From: Streptomyces sp. MMBL 11-1
GTDB taxonomy: Bacteria; Actinomycetota; Actinomycetes; Streptomycetales; Streptomycetaceae
DNA: 64,000 nt
Direction: 5' to 3'
NCBI RefSeq assembly: GCF_028622875.1
Contig: NZ_CP117709.1
Span: forward strand, 3,100,001 to 3,164,000
Under the pieces are notes generated by a model. That model was not told the origin of the DNA. It did no database searches and saw only the letters and a list, made by a program, of their open reading frames with translations. Below are positions 26,006 through 34,907 of this stretch, in pieces; the stretch's first letter is position 1, and the number at the start of each line of letters is the position of its first letter. Made by a program: the position numbers and the translations under genes.

Positions 26006-26566
26006 ATGACCGCATACACCGTGCTCCCCATCGCCCCGGCCGCCCTGAAGGAACTGCGCGCCGTCGACGACGCGGGCCGTCCCTGCGCCTCGTACATCGC
26101 GACCGGCGACGACGCGGGCTCGCCGCTGCGCTGCTGCCTGCGCGCGATCACGCTCGGCGAGCGGATTGCCCTGGTCTCGTACGCCCCGCTGCGTCGCTGG
26201 GCCGCCACGAGCGGTGCGGATCCGGGCGCGTACGACGAACAGGGCCCCGTCTTCATCCACGCCGATGACTGCGGCGGGTTCGCCCCCGGCGAGAGCTACC
26301 CCTCCGCCCGGCCGGGCGCACTGCGTACCGTGCGCCGCTATGACGCCCGGGGCCATATCGCGGGTGGCCGGCTTCTGGAGATTCCGGCCGACGCCGCGAC
26401 GGCCTTCGACGCGGCCTTCGACGAAGCGTTCAGCGATCCGAACGTGGTGCTCCTGCACGTCAGGGCACTGGAATACGGATGCTTCCACTTCGAGGTGCGA
26501 CGGCCCCCGGCCCATGAGCATGCCGTTCCGTACGGCCGCGACGAAGACCGGCCACTGCTCGGCTGA
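26006..26566 (+). CDS. DUF1203-family protein
   Basis: 186 aa with the DUF1203 landmarks: DDAGSPLRCCLRAI near the start, YDEQGPVFIHADDC and the ending ALEYGCFHFEVRR. The structure is a small alpha/beta protein of unknown role, common in actinobacteria. ATG 26006 is chosen over the in-frame ATG at 25937 because the family starts at about MTAYTVLPI and the longer N-terminus is low complexity. CAGCAT six bases upstream may be a weak leaderless -10. Confidence 0.85.
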   Translation: MTAYTVLPIAPAALKELRAVDDAGRPCASYIATGDDAGSPLRCCLRAITLGERIALVSYAPLRRWAATSGADPGAYDEQGPVFIHADDCGGFAPGESYPSARPGALRTVRRYDARGHIAGGRLLEIPADAATAFDAAFDEAFSDPNVVLLHVRALEYGCFHFEVRRPPAHEHAVPYGRDEDRPLLG

Positions 26567-26917
26567 TCAGTTCAGGGCAGGCAGGTCTGCTGCCACGCGA
26601 TCGAGGTCACGGTGAGAGCGGCACCGGCCAGGCTCTGCCCTGAGACCGTCCGGCTCCCGAGGCAGTACGCCTGGGAGTCGGCCGCACGGGACCACGGCCG
26701 GCCTCGCCGAGGCCCAGCGCCTCCTGTGCCCGCGATTCTGAACGCCCCCTCCACGCCTTGCCGTTGACAGGGACGAGCCCGGGCGGGATTCTGCGAGAGC
26801 GCGCTTCTATCGATGTAAATCGTCATGGCAGTCGGTCATCGCACTGCCACTGCCCCCGTCACCGACACCGCCGCCCCCGTTGCCGTCATCGCATCCCCCC
26901 ACCCCAGGAGCGACCCG
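26567..26917. other. 351-bp gap before the GH43 gene
   Basis: No supported gene. The far end holds the AGGAGCG ribosome binding site of the GH43 gene. An AT-richer patch (TCTATCGATGTAAATCGTCA, 26811-26830) stands out from the flanks and may be a promoter or operator; the rest shows nothing. Confidence 0.55.
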
Positions 26918-27957
26918 ATGCGCAAGCTCAGGAATGCTTTCCGCCGCTCGTCCGGCCTCGGCGCGCTCGCGCTGGCCGGTGCCCTCGCCGCGACGCTCCT
27001 CCTCTCGCCTCCCGGCACCGCCCAGGGCGCGCAGCCCCCCACCGAGGCCGCACCGCAGGGGCAGACCAGCCTCCGTGCGGCCGACCCCAGCGTGTTGCGG
27101 GTGGGCAGTACGTACGTCGGCGTCCAGTCGACCGGCGGCGGCATCGTCGTACGGCAGGCGTCGTCCACGGACGGGCTGGCCACCGCGCCCGCCCGGCAGG
27201 TGTGGTCCGACACCCGGGGCCGCGGGGAGGTCTGGGCCCCGGCCATCAGCTCCGCCTCCCCGGACACCGGGTACGGGCCGGAGACCCAACTCGCCCTCCC
27301 CGACGACAAGTGGGCCATCGACGGCACCCTGTTCACGTTCGAGGGACAGCGCTGGTTCGTCTGGTCCGGGTGGGCCGGCGACACCAACGTCGAGCAGAAC
27401 CTCTACATCGCCCGGATGAGCAGCCCGACCCGGCCCACCGGCGCGCGGTACGTCATCTCGCAGCCGCGCGAGAGCTGGGAGCGGGTGGTCGGCAACCCGT
27501 TCATCAACGAGAGCCCGGAGGCCATCAAGGACCCGAACGGGCAGCTGCACCTCACGTACTCCGCCAACGGCAGTTGGAGCGACCAGTACTGCCTGGCCGA
27601 CCTGCGGCTGCGCAAGGGCGGCGACCCCACGTACGTATGGGACTGGTACAAGTCGAACGGTTGCCTCTTCGGCTCCAACCGGGCGACGATGATGGCCGGT
27701 TGGGACCCGACGCTGTATGTGAACGGCCCCGGTCACCACACCTTCGTCCGCTCCACGGGGACATCAACACCAGCCCGCCCGCAGGTCCGAGGTTCCCGTC
27801 GATGTACCACGCGGTCGCGAAGGGCACCCCCTACTCCTGGGCCAACCGCCACTGGTACACCGGCACCTTCGTCTGGTGGGGCGAGACCACCTACTCCCGC
27901 GCCAACGTCCCCGGCCCCACCTCCGACAAGGGATGGAGCCTGAAGTTCTTCGAGTGA
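26918..27957 (+). pseudogene. Secreted GH43-family glycoside hydrolase, frameshifted
   Basis: A signal peptide (about residues 1-43, RRSS then GALALAGALAATLLLSP) leads into a GH43 five-blade propeller, an arabinanase/xylosidase-type enzyme. The catalytic Asp is in RAADPSVLRVGSTY, the pKa-modulating Asp in WAIDGTLFTFEG and the acid Glu in NESPEAIKDPNG, all intact. After GPGHHTFV (near 27750) the frame moves back by one, to continue as HGDINTSPPAGPRFPS and the family's C-terminus (GWSLKFFE) in the -1 frame. The ending reads cleanly, so the break is one base missing or two extra, in 27735-27770. It may be a real mutation or a sequencing error. A downstream hairpin at 28148 ends the unit. Confidence 0.75.
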
Positions 27958-28147
27958 TGGGCCGGGGGCGGGGGCACGGGCGTCGCGGCCGGGGTGGCGG
28001 TCTGCGTCAGGGCGGCCTGACCACCCCGCCCGGCCCGGGCGGGGAGCCCGGCTCCCCGCCCGGGCCGGGCCAGGGCTCCCGCCCGGGCCGGGCTCGGGCT
28101 CCCCGCGCGGGCCCGGCCCGGCGTGGCGAACCTGTGCACGAAGAGTT

Positions 28148-28174
28148 GAGCACCGCTCTCCTAAAGCGGTGCTC
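28148..28174. terminator. Perfect 10-bp hairpin between GH43 and acyl-CoA ligase genes
   Basis: GAGCACCGCT (28148-28157) pairs with AGCGGTGCTC (28165-28174) around a 7-base loop. The genes converge here, so it can serve both. The region 27960-28140 before it is a GC-rich run of CCCGGGC-type repeats. Confidence 0.8.
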
Positions 28175-28195
28175 ACGGTCGGCCCGCCCCGCCCC

Positions 28196-30130
28196 TCACT
28201 TGCGGTACAGCGCCTCGATCTCCCCCGCGAAATCCCGCGCGATCGCGTCCCGCTTCAGCTTCAGCGACGGCGTCAGGTGGCCCGCCTCCTCCGTGAAGTC
28301 CACCGGCAGGACAGTGAACCTACGGATCGACTCCGCGCGGGAGACCAGGCGGTTGGCCTCGTCGACCGCCTTCTGGAGCGACGTGCGCAGGTCCTCGTCG
28401 TGGACCAGGTCCCGCGTCGGGATGTCCTGCTTCTTGGTCATCCGGCGCCAGTGCTGGAGGCCGTCCGGCTCCAGGGTGATCAGGGCGGTGATGAACGGGC
28501 GGTTGTCGCCGACGACCATGCACTGGCTGACCAGGGGGTGGGCGCGCAGCCAGTCCTCCAGCGGGGCCGGGGTGACGTTCTTGCCGCCCGACGTGATGAT
28601 GATGTCCTTCTTGCGGCCCGTGATCGTCAGGTAGCCGTCCTCGTCCAGTGCGCCCAGGTCGCCCGTGGGGAACCAGTCGTCCGGCAGGAGCGCCGGGGTC
28701 GCCTCCGCCCGTCCGCCGTCCCAGTAGCCCCTGAAGACCTGGCCGCCCCGCAGAAGCACCTCGCCGTCGTCCGCGATGCGCACCGACGTACCGGGCAGTG
28801 GCCAGCCGACCGTGCCCAGCCGGGGTTTGAGGGGCGGGGTCACCGTGTGGGCGGCCGTGGTCTCCGTCAGGCCGTATCCCTCGAAGATGCCGATGCCCGC
28901 GCCCTCGTAGAACGCGGCGAGCCGGCGGCCCAGCGGGGAGCCGCCGCAGATCACGTACCGGACCCGGCCGCCGAGCGCCGCCCGGATACGGCGGTAGACC
29001 AGCGGGTCGTACAGGGCGCGGGCGGCGCGCAGGCCCAGGCCGGGGCCCGGTCCTGTGCCGTGTTCGGCGGCCTCGACCGCCTGGCCGTAGCGCTGGGCGA
29101 TGCGTGCCGCGCGGTCGAACGAGGAGGCCCGGCCCATCTGTTCGGCCGTCGCCCGGCCCGTGTTGTAGACCTTCTCCAGGACGTACGGGATGGCGAGGAG
29201 GAAGGTGGGACGGAAGCCGGCCAGGTCGGCGAGAAGGTCCTCCGTCCGGATGGAGGGGGCGTGGCCCAGGCGCACCCTGGCCCGCATGCAGCCGATCGCC
29301 ACCATGCGGCCGAACACATGGGAGAGGGGGAGGAAGAGGAGCGTGGAAGCCGGGTCCTTCGAGACCGACTTGAAGACCGGGTGGAGGAGTTCGATCGCGT
29401 TGTCGACCTCGGCGAAGAAGTTGCCGTGGGTCAGGACGCAGCCCTTCGGGCGGCCCGTGGTGCCCGAGGTGTAGATCAGGGTGGCGGGGGTGTCCGGTTC
29501 CAGGGAGGCCCGGCGGGCCGTGACCGCCGCGTCCGGGATGTCCGCGCCGAGAGCCTTCAGCCGGCCGATCGCCCCGGTGTCGAACTGCCACAGATGCGCC
29601 AGGCCGTCGAGCTGCTTGCGCTCCTGGCTGATCAAGCGGCCTTGTTCCCTCGTCTCCACCGCGCACGCCACCGCACCCGAGTTCTGGAGGATCCAGCGGA
29701 CCTGGAACGCGGAGGAGGTCGGGTAGATGGGGACCGTCACCAGGCCGGCCGCCCACGACGCGAAGTCCAGCAGCGTCCACTCGTACGTCGTCCGGGCCAT
29801 GATCGCGACCCGGTCTCCCGCCCGCAGCCCTTCCGCCATCAGGCCCTTGGCCACCGCCAGCACCTCTGCGGCGAACTCTGCGGCCGTCACGTCCTGCCAC
29901 GTGCCCTCGGCGTCCTTGCGGCTGAGCACCGGGTCCGACGGTGCCTGGAGGGCGTTGTCGAACGGGATCTCGGCGAGCGAGCCGCGCTCCACGGCCGGTG
30001 CGAACTTCGGTACGGAGACCTCCTGGACCCTCCCGTCGGGGCCTCGCTTCTTCGTCGGCTCGACCAGAACGGGCGTGGCTGCGGGTGCGGTCGCGGGTGC
30101 GGTCGCGGCAGCGGAAGGTGGCGTTGACAC
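28196..30130 (-). CDS. Long-chain acyl-CoA synthetase (AMP-forming)
   Basis: 644 aa, FadD15-like ANL enzyme, activates fatty acids with ATP and CoA. The P-loop core is YTSGTTGRPKG, the AMP-binding GYGLTETTA and the C-terminal hinge TGDLGALDEDGYLTITGRKKD are present. The family length is 600-650 aa. The GTG start at 30130 follows GAGGAG at proper spacing. The N-terminal 25 residues are Ala/Pro-rich low complexity. Its downstream neighbours on the same side (thiolase, FabG4-like, MaoC) point to a fatty-acid use. Confidence 0.93.
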   Translation of the reverse strand: MSTPPSAAATAPATAPAATPVLVEPTKKRGPDGRVQEVSVPKFAPAVERGSLAEIPFDNALQAPSDPVLSRKDAEGTWQDVTAAEFAAEVLAVAKGLMAEGLRAGDRVAIMARTTYEWTLLDFASWAAGLVTVPIYPTSSAFQVRWILQNSGAVACAVETREQGRLISQERKQLDGLAHLWQFDTGAIGRLKALGADIPDAAVTARRASLEPDTPATLIYTSGTTGRPKGCVLTHGNFFAEVDNAIELLHPVFKSVSKDPASTLLFLPLSHVFGRMVAIGCMRARVRLGHAPSIRTEDLLADLAGFRPTFLLAIPYVLEKVYNTGRATAEQMGRASSFDRAARIAQRYGQAVEAAEHGTGPGPGLGLRAARALYDPLVYRRIRAALGGRVRYVICGGSPLGRRLAAFYEGAGIGIFEGYGLTETTAAHTVTPPLKPRLGTVGWPLPGTSVRIADDGEVLLRGGQVFRGYWDGGRAEATPALLPDDWFPTGDLGALDEDGYLTITGRKKDIIITSGGKNVTPAPLEDWLRAHPLVSQCMVVGDNRPFITALITLEPDGLQHWRRMTKKQDIPTRDLVHDEDLRTSLQKAVDEANRLVSRAESIRRFTVLPVDFTEEAGHLTPSLKLKRDAIARDFAGEIEALYRK

Positions 30131-30156
30131 GTGCGGCTCCTCGGTTCGGGGGTCGG

Positions 30157-30345
30157 GCGGGTCGGTTCGCCGGGTCGTCCGTCCGGCAGGGGAAATGCGG
30201 AGGTGGCGGGCGGGTCGGTTCGCCGTCCGTCCGTCCGGCGGAGGGGTACGGAGGTGGCGGGCAGGTCGGCTCGCCGGGTCTTCCCTCCGGCGGAGGGGCG
30301 CGGAGGTGGCGGGCAGATCGGGTCACCGGGCGTCCGTCCGGCAGG
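30157..30345. repeat. 51-53-bp imperfect tandem repeat, four copies
   Basis: Copies begin near 30161, 30214, 30265 and 30316, each with TCGGTTCGCCGG-type and GGAGGTGGCGGGC-type segments. They fill the gap between the acyl-CoA ligase start and the thiolase end. No coding role is seen. Confidence 0.85.
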
Positions 30346-30367
30346 GATGCGGCGCGAGGCAAGCAGG

Positions 30368-31663
30368 TCAGGGGCGTTCCAGGATGGCGGTCACCCCCTG
30401 GCCGCCCGCCGCGCAGATCGAGATCAGGCCCCGGCCCGGCGCGTCCCGCTCCGCGAGCAGCTTGGCCAGGGTGGCGACGATCCGGGCGCCCGTCGCGGCG
30501 AACGGGTGGCCGGTGGCCAGGGAGGATCCGGCCACGTTCAGGCGGGTCCGGTCCACCGGGGCCAGGCCCTGCTTCTCCCAGGCGGCGAGGGTGGCCAGCA
30601 CCTGGGAGGCGAAGGCCTCGTGGATCTCGTACAGGTCGAAGTCCTCGATGCCCAGCCCGGCCCGCTCCAGCAGGCGCGGCACCGCGTACGCCGGGGCCAT
30701 GAGGAGGCCGTCGTCGCCGTCGACGTGGTCGACGGCCGCCGTCTCGTACAGGGAGAGGTAGGCGAGCGGTTCCAGGCCCCGCTCCCGCGCCCACTCCTCG
30801 CTCGCCAGCAGGACCGTCGCCGCCCCGTCCGTCAGCGGGGTCGAATTGCCCGCCGTCATAGTGGGGTTGGGGCCGTCCACTCCGAACACCGGCTTCAGGC
30901 CTGCCAGTTTCTCGGCCGTCGACCCCGGGCGGAGGTTCTGGTCGCGGCCCAGGCCCCGGTACGGAACCACCAGGTCGTCCAGGAAGCCTCGTTCGTACGC
31001 GGCTGCCAGGCGCTGGTGGCTCGTGGCGGCCAGCAGGTCCTGCTCCTCCCGGCTCACCTGCCAGCGGCGGGCGGTGACTGCGGCGTGCTCGCCCATCGAC
31101 AGGCCGGTGCGGGGTTCGGCGTTGCGCGGGATGTCCGGCACGAGGTGGCGGGGGCGGACGGCGGCCAGCGCCTTGAGGCGGGCGCCCGTCGTCCTGGCGC
31201 GGCGGGCGGCGAGCAGGATGCGGCGCAGTTCGTCGTTGACGCCGAGCGGGGCGTCGCTGGTGGTGTCGGAGCCGCCCGCGATCGCCGAGTCGACGGACCC
31301 GAGCGCGATCGTGTTCGCGGCGGCGATCACCGCCTGGAGGCCCGTGCCGCAGGCCTGTTGGATGTCGTACGCCGGGGTGCGCGGGTCGAGCGCGGAGCCG
31401 AGGACCGTCTCCCTCGCCAGGTTGAAGTCACGGCTGTGCTTGAGGACCGCGCCCGCGACGAACACCCCGAGCCGGTCCCCGGCCAGGTTGTATCGGTCCA
31501 CGAGGCCGTCGAGCGCGGCCGTGAGCAGGTCCTGGTTGGAGGCGGTGGCGTACGGGCCGTCGGATCGGGCGAAGGGGGTACGGCTCCCGCCGATGACCGC
31601 CACGCGGCGCGGCTGCGGCAGGGCGAGGGGAAGGGACGGTCGCGGGCTCGTCACCGTGACCAT
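30368..31663 (-). CDS. Thiolase (acetyl-CoA C-acyltransferase), FadA2-like
   Basis: 431 aa. Catalytic residues are visible: Cys in YDIQQACGTGLQA (around 107), the His of EIHEAFASQV, the His of LATGHPFAATGAR and the Cys of CAAGGQGV near the end. It cleaves or forms beta-ketoacyl-CoA. It lies divergent from the FabG4-like reductase with a 100-bp shared region holding a TTACTC-N2-GAGTAA palindrome. The gene order matches mycobacterial fadA2-fabG4-htdX. ATG 31663 has GACGAG upstream. Confidence 0.92.
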   Translation of the reverse strand: MVTVTSPRPSLPLALPQPRRVAVIGGSRTPFARSDGPYATASNQDLLTAALDGLVDRYNLAGDRLGVFVAGAVLKHSRDFNLARETVLGSALDPRTPAYDIQQACGTGLQAVIAAANTIALGSVDSAIAGGSDTTSDAPLGVNDELRRILLAARRARTTGARLKALAAVRPRHLVPDIPRNAEPRTGLSMGEHAAVTARRWQVSREEQDLLAATSHQRLAAAYERGFLDDLVVPYRGLGRDQNLRPGSTAEKLAGLKPVFGVDGPNPTMTAGNSTPLTDGAATVLLASEEWARERGLEPLAYLSLYETAAVDHVDGDDGLLMAPAYAVPRLLERAGLGIEDFDLYEIHEAFASQVLATLAAWEKQGLAPVDRTRLNVAGSSLATGHPFAATGARIVATLAKLLAERDAPGRGLISICAAGGQGVTAILERP

Positions 31664-31721
31664 CTCGTCTCGGTCGGTCCGGGATTGTTCATCTCGACCA
31701 GCTCCTGACTCTTAAGTAACC

Positions 31722-31735
31722 TTACTCCAGAGTAA
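31722..31735. promoter_or_regulatory. Palindrome TTACTC-CA-GAGTAA between thiolase and fabG
   Basis: Perfect 6-base arms with a two-base centre, in the divergent promoter region. TTAAGTAAC (31713-31721) lies beside it. This has the form of a TetR-type fatty-acid operator; the TetR gene at 34053-34694 is the obvious candidate binder. Confidence 0.65.
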
Positions 31736-31763
31736 ATCTACGACCGAGCAGGGAGTCAGGACA

Positions 31764-33086
31764 ATGGCCGATCGCTATCTGCACCTCACCGGCACAGCAC
31801 CCGGTCGCTTCCTCACCCGGCGGCTCGGCCTGCCGCAGCCCGCCCCCCTGCGCCGCTGGACCCTGGAGACACCGCGTCTGGACGGGCCCCTGCTGCATCT
31901 GACCGCCGGGACCTCGGCGATCCGGGACGGGCTGGCCAAGGTGCTGGCCACGACCGGGCTCGCCATCGAGGAGCGGCCGACGCGGCCGGCCGGGATCGTC
32001 CTGGACGCCACCGGGGTTGCCTCCGCCCGGGGCCTCGCCGAGGTGCACGCCGCCCTCCACCCCGTCGTACGGTCGCTGGCTCCCGGTGGCCGGATCGTCG
32101 TCGTCGGCACGCCGCCGACCGTGGAGGACCACCATCAGGCCGCTGCCCAGCAGGCGTTGGAGGGTTTCGTCCGGTCACTGGGCAAGGAGGTCCGGCGCGG
32201 TTCCACGGTCCAGCTCCTGCGGCTCTCGGCCGACGCGACGCCGGGAGCCGCCGAGTCCACCCTCCGTTTCCTCCTCTCCCCCCGGTCCGCGTACGTCAGC
32301 GGCCAGGTGATCGAGCTGACCGCCGCCGCCCCGGGCTCCATGCCCGACTGGGCCGCCCCGCTCGCCGGCCGTACCGCCCTGGTCACGGGCGCGGCCCGGG
32401 GCATCGGCGCGTCCGTCGCCTCGGTCCTCGCCCGCGACGGGGCCCAGGTGATCGTGCTGGACGTCCCCGGCGCCCAGGACGACCTGGTGCGCACCGCCGA
32501 CCGGCTCGGGGCCACCGCGCTGCCGCTGGACATCACCGCGCCCGACGCCGCGGCCCGCATCGCCGCCGCCGCACCGGACGGGCTCGACGTCCTCGTCCAC
32601 AACGCGGGCATCACCCGCGACCGCCGCCTCGCCAACATGCCCGCCGAGCGCTGGGCCCAGGTCATCGAGGTCAACCTCGACAGCGTGCTCCGCACCACCG
32701 ACGAGCTCCTGGCCTCGGGCGCCCTGAACCGGGGCGGCCGGATCGTCGCCACCGCCTCCATCGCGGGCATCGCGGGCAACGACGGCCAGACCAACTACGC
32801 GGCCAGCAAGGCGGGCGTCATCGGCCTCGTCCGCTCGCTCGGGCCGCGCGCCGCCGCCGAGCACGGTGTCACCGTCAACGCGGTGGCCCCCGGCTTCATC
32901 GAGACGAGGATGACCGCCGCCGTGCCCTTCCTCATCCGTGAGGCGGGCCGCCGGATGAACTCCCTCTCCCAGGGCGGGCTTCCCGCCGATGTCGCCGAGG
33001 CCGTCGCCTGGTTCGCCCAGCCCGCCTCCGGGGCCGTCAACGGCCAGGTGCTGCGCGTCTGCGGCCAGAGCCTTCTGGGGGCGTGA
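31764..33086 (+). CDS. fabG: 3-oxoacyl-ACP/CoA reductase, FabG4-like
   Basis: 440 aa, twice as long as ordinary FabG. The N-terminal ~200 residues are a flavodoxin-like domain seen in the high-molecular-weight FabG4 class. The C-terminal SDR domain has the nucleotide site VTGAARGIGAS (about residue 210), the NAG motif in VHNAGIT and the Tyr-Lys pair in TNYAASKAG. Reduces beta-ketoacyl thioesters with NAD(P)H. ATG follows GGGAG. Its stop overlaps the GTG of the MaoC gene (GTGA), so the two are co-translated. Mycobacterial homologues work with HtdX and FadA2. Confidence 0.93.
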   Translation: MADRYLHLTGTAPGRFLTRRLGLPQPAPLRRWTLETPRLDGPLLHLTAGTSAIRDGLAKVLATTGLAIEERPTRPAGIVLDATGVASARGLAEVHAALHPVVRSLAPGGRIVVVGTPPTVEDHHQAAAQQALEGFVRSLGKEVRRGSTVQLLRLSADATPGAAESTLRFLLSPRSAYVSGQVIELTAAAPGSMPDWAAPLAGRTALVTGAARGIGASVASVLARDGAQVIVLDVPGAQDDLVRTADRLGATALPLDITAPDAAARIAAAAPDGLDVLVHNAGITRDRRLANMPAERWAQVIEVNLDSVLRTTDELLASGALNRGGRIVATASIAGIAGNDGQTNYAASKAGVIGLVRSLGPRAAAEHGVTVNAVAPGFIETRMTAAVPFLIREAGRRMNSLSQGGLPADVAEAVAWFAQPASGAVNGQVLRVCGQSLLGA

Positions 33087-34000
33087 GTCCGGTGACCTCG
33101 CTCAGCGCCTCGCTCGCGCGCGGGGCCCTCACCTCGCCGTTCAAGCGCGCCGGACGGCCGGGCGCCACCCTGCCGCCCGACCGCCTCACCCGCCCGGCCG
33201 CACCCGTCGCGCCCGGGCCCCTCGCCGCGTACCGGAGCATCTGCGGGTTCCCGGAATCCGGGCCGCTGCCGCTCACGTACCCGCATGTACTGGCCTTCCC
33301 GCTCACCATGCGGCTGATGACCGGCCGCGCCTTCCCGCTGCCGGTGCTCGGGCTCGTCCACACCTGGATCGAGATCACCCCGCACCGGGCCGTGGGGCCC
33401 GCTGAACCGCTTGAACTGGCCGTTTACGCAGCCGGGTTGAGCCCGCACCGGCGCGGCGCCGAGGTCACGATGGCGACCGAGGCGCGGGTGGGCGGGGAGC
33501 TGGTGTGGGAGTCCCGCAGCGGCTATCTGTCCCGGCACCGGCAGGCCACGCCGGACCGCACAACCCCGGACCGCACGACCCCGGGCCGGGCGACCCCGGG
33601 CCGGGCGGCAGCCGCGCAGGGGGCCGGCTCCGTCACCGCCGCCGCTCCGGCCGCCGGGAGCCTGCCCGCCCGGGCCGCGTGGCGGCTGCCCGGTGACCTC
33701 GGGCGGCGGTACGGAGCCGTCTCCGGGGACCGCAACCCGATCCACCTCCATCCGCTGACCGCCCGGCTGTTCGGCTTTCCCCGGGCCATCGCGCACGGCA
33801 TGTGGACGGTCGCCCGCTGCCTGGCCGAGGCCGGCGATCCGGCCGCGATCCGTTCCGTACGGGCCGGCTTCAGGGCCCCCGTCCTGCTCCCCGCCACCGT
33901 GACGTACGCGGCCGACGCCGCCGGGAACGCCTTCGAACTGCGCGGCCCCGACGGGCGCGTGCACCTCGTGGGATCGGTGGGCCGGACACCCCCTGGCTAG
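33083..34000 (+). CDS. MaoC-type (R)-enoyl dehydratase, HtdX-like
   Basis: 305 aa, double hot-dog dehydratase. The catalytic loop of the C-terminal hot dog is YGAVSGDRNPIHLHPLTARLFGFP (only partly quoted; key Asp-His dyad D..NPIH), followed by AIAHGMWTVA. The N-terminal hot dog (about 1-150) lacks the loop. The linker (about 152-173) is a Thr-Pro-Asp-Arg low-complexity repeat coded by a 15-bp unit. Works with the reductase upstream in a fatty-acyl cycle. Followed by a strong inverted repeat. Confidence 0.9.
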   Translation: MSPVTSLSASLARGALTSPFKRAGRPGATLPPDRLTRPAAPVAPGPLAAYRSICGFPESGPLPLTYPHVLAFPLTMRLMTGRAFPLPVLGLVHTWIEITPHRAVGPAEPLELAVYAAGLSPHRRGAEVTMATEARVGGELVWESRSGYLSRHRQATPDRTTPDRTTPGRATPGRAAAAQGAGSVTAAAPAAGSLPARAAWRLPGDLGRRYGAVSGDRNPIHLHPLTARLFGFPRAIAHGMWTVARCLAEAGDPAAIRSVRAGFRAPVLLPATVTYAADAAGNAFELRGPDGRVHLVGSVGRTPPG

Positions 34001-34002
34001 GC

Positions 34003-34017
34003 CCTGTCGTCAAACTG
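34003..34017. repeat. Dispersed repeat CCTGTCGTCAAACTG
   Basis: The same 15-mer occurs at 17892-17906, just after the end of the PBP gene. Both copies are at gene ends; at 34003 it forms the left arm of the terminator hairpin. Confidence 0.7.
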
Positions 34018-34045
34018 CCGTCTGCCTCGCGAGGGCAGTTTGACG
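34008..34045. terminator. Perfect 12-bp hairpin between MaoC and TetR genes
   Basis: CGTCAAACTGCC (34008-34019) pairs with GGCAGTTTGACG (34034-34045) around 14 bases. Located between converging genes (htdX-like end 34000, tetR end 34053). Confidence 0.8.
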
Positions 34046-34052
34046 AAAGGAC

Positions 34053-34694
34053 CTAGACCGGAGGCTGCCAGGGCCGGGCGTGCATCAGGTTCCCCAAGCC
34101 CGCCCAGGCGAAGTTCATGAGGGTCGCCGCGGCCTCCTTCGCCGAGACGTCCGGGGTGTCGTTGGCCCAGCCCGCCAGCGACTCCGCGGCCCCCACCAGC
34201 GCCTGCGCGAGCCCTGCCACGTCCCGGTCCGCGAGTGCGGGGTCGCTGTGGGCCTCGCGGGCGGCGGCCCCGATCAGGCCCGTCACGAACGCGACGATCT
34301 CGTTCCGCATGGAGCCGAGCTCGCTGACGAACGGCTCCCCGTGCGAACGCGCCTGGCGGTGCAGGACCGACCAGCCGTCCGGGTTCTCGGCGGTGTGGAG
34401 GAAGAACGCCCGCAGCCCCGCCCACAGTTGGCCGTCGGCGGGCAGCCCCGGCTCCACGCCCGCCCGCACCGCCTCCAGCAGGGCGTTCGCCTCGCGGCGG
34501 ATGCAGGCGGAGAACAGCTCTTCCTTGGAGTTCAGGTACAGGTAGACCAACGGCTTGGACACGCCCGCCAGCTCCGCGATCTCGTCCATCGAGGCGGCCC
34601 GGTAGCCGCGCTGCCCGAAGGTCCGCACCGCGGCGTCCATCATCTGCTGCTCGCGCACGGCGCGCGGCATCCGTTTGCTCTTCACTGCACCCAT
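34053..34694 (-). CDS. TetR-family regulator of the fatty-acid cluster
   Basis: 213 aa. The helix-turn-helix is AASMDEIAELAGVSKPLVYLYLNSKEELF (quoted only as its GVSKPLVYLYLNSKEEL core, about residues 44-60). The ligand domain has a Trp/Met-rich middle typical of acyl-CoA-sensing TetR proteins. ATG 34694 follows GGGGAGG. It converges with the htdX-like gene; the nearest plausible operator is 31722-31735 between the thiolase and fabG genes. Confidence 0.9.
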   Translation of the reverse strand: MGAVKSKRMPRAVREQQMMDAAVRTFGQRGYRAASMDEIAELAGVSKPLVYLYLNSKEELFSACIRREANALLEAVRAGVEPGLPADGQLWAGLRAFFLHTAENPDGWSVLHRQARSHGEPFVSELGSMRNEIVAFVTGLIGAAAREAHSDPALADRDVAGLAQALVGAAESLAGWANDTPDVSAKEAAATLMNFAWAGLGNLMHARPWQPPV

Positions 34695-34894
34695 GTCGGT
34701 CCTCCCCGCCCCCACTGCCCTGCTCCCGCCCCAGGGTACGGCGGCGCGCGGCCCGGCGTCGTGGAGGAGCGTCGTGGAGGAGCGATCACGTGCGGGGCGG
34801 GCGGCCTGTTCGTGACCTGCGAAGGAGCGTGGTCATCCCCCGGTCCCACACGGTCTCCACCCTGCGTCCGATGCGGGCCGTCCGGGCCGCCGCC

Positions 34895-34900
34895 TAGCTT
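34895..34900 (+). promoter_or_regulatory. -10 box of leaderless hydrolase gene
   Basis: TAGCTT seven bases before ATG 34908. Confidence 0.5.
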
Positions 34901-34907
34901 TACGGCC

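Noticed and set aside
26572..26826. Minus-strand 84-codon ORF between DUF1203 and GH43 genes
   Set aside because: No family, no ribosome binding site, low coding bias.
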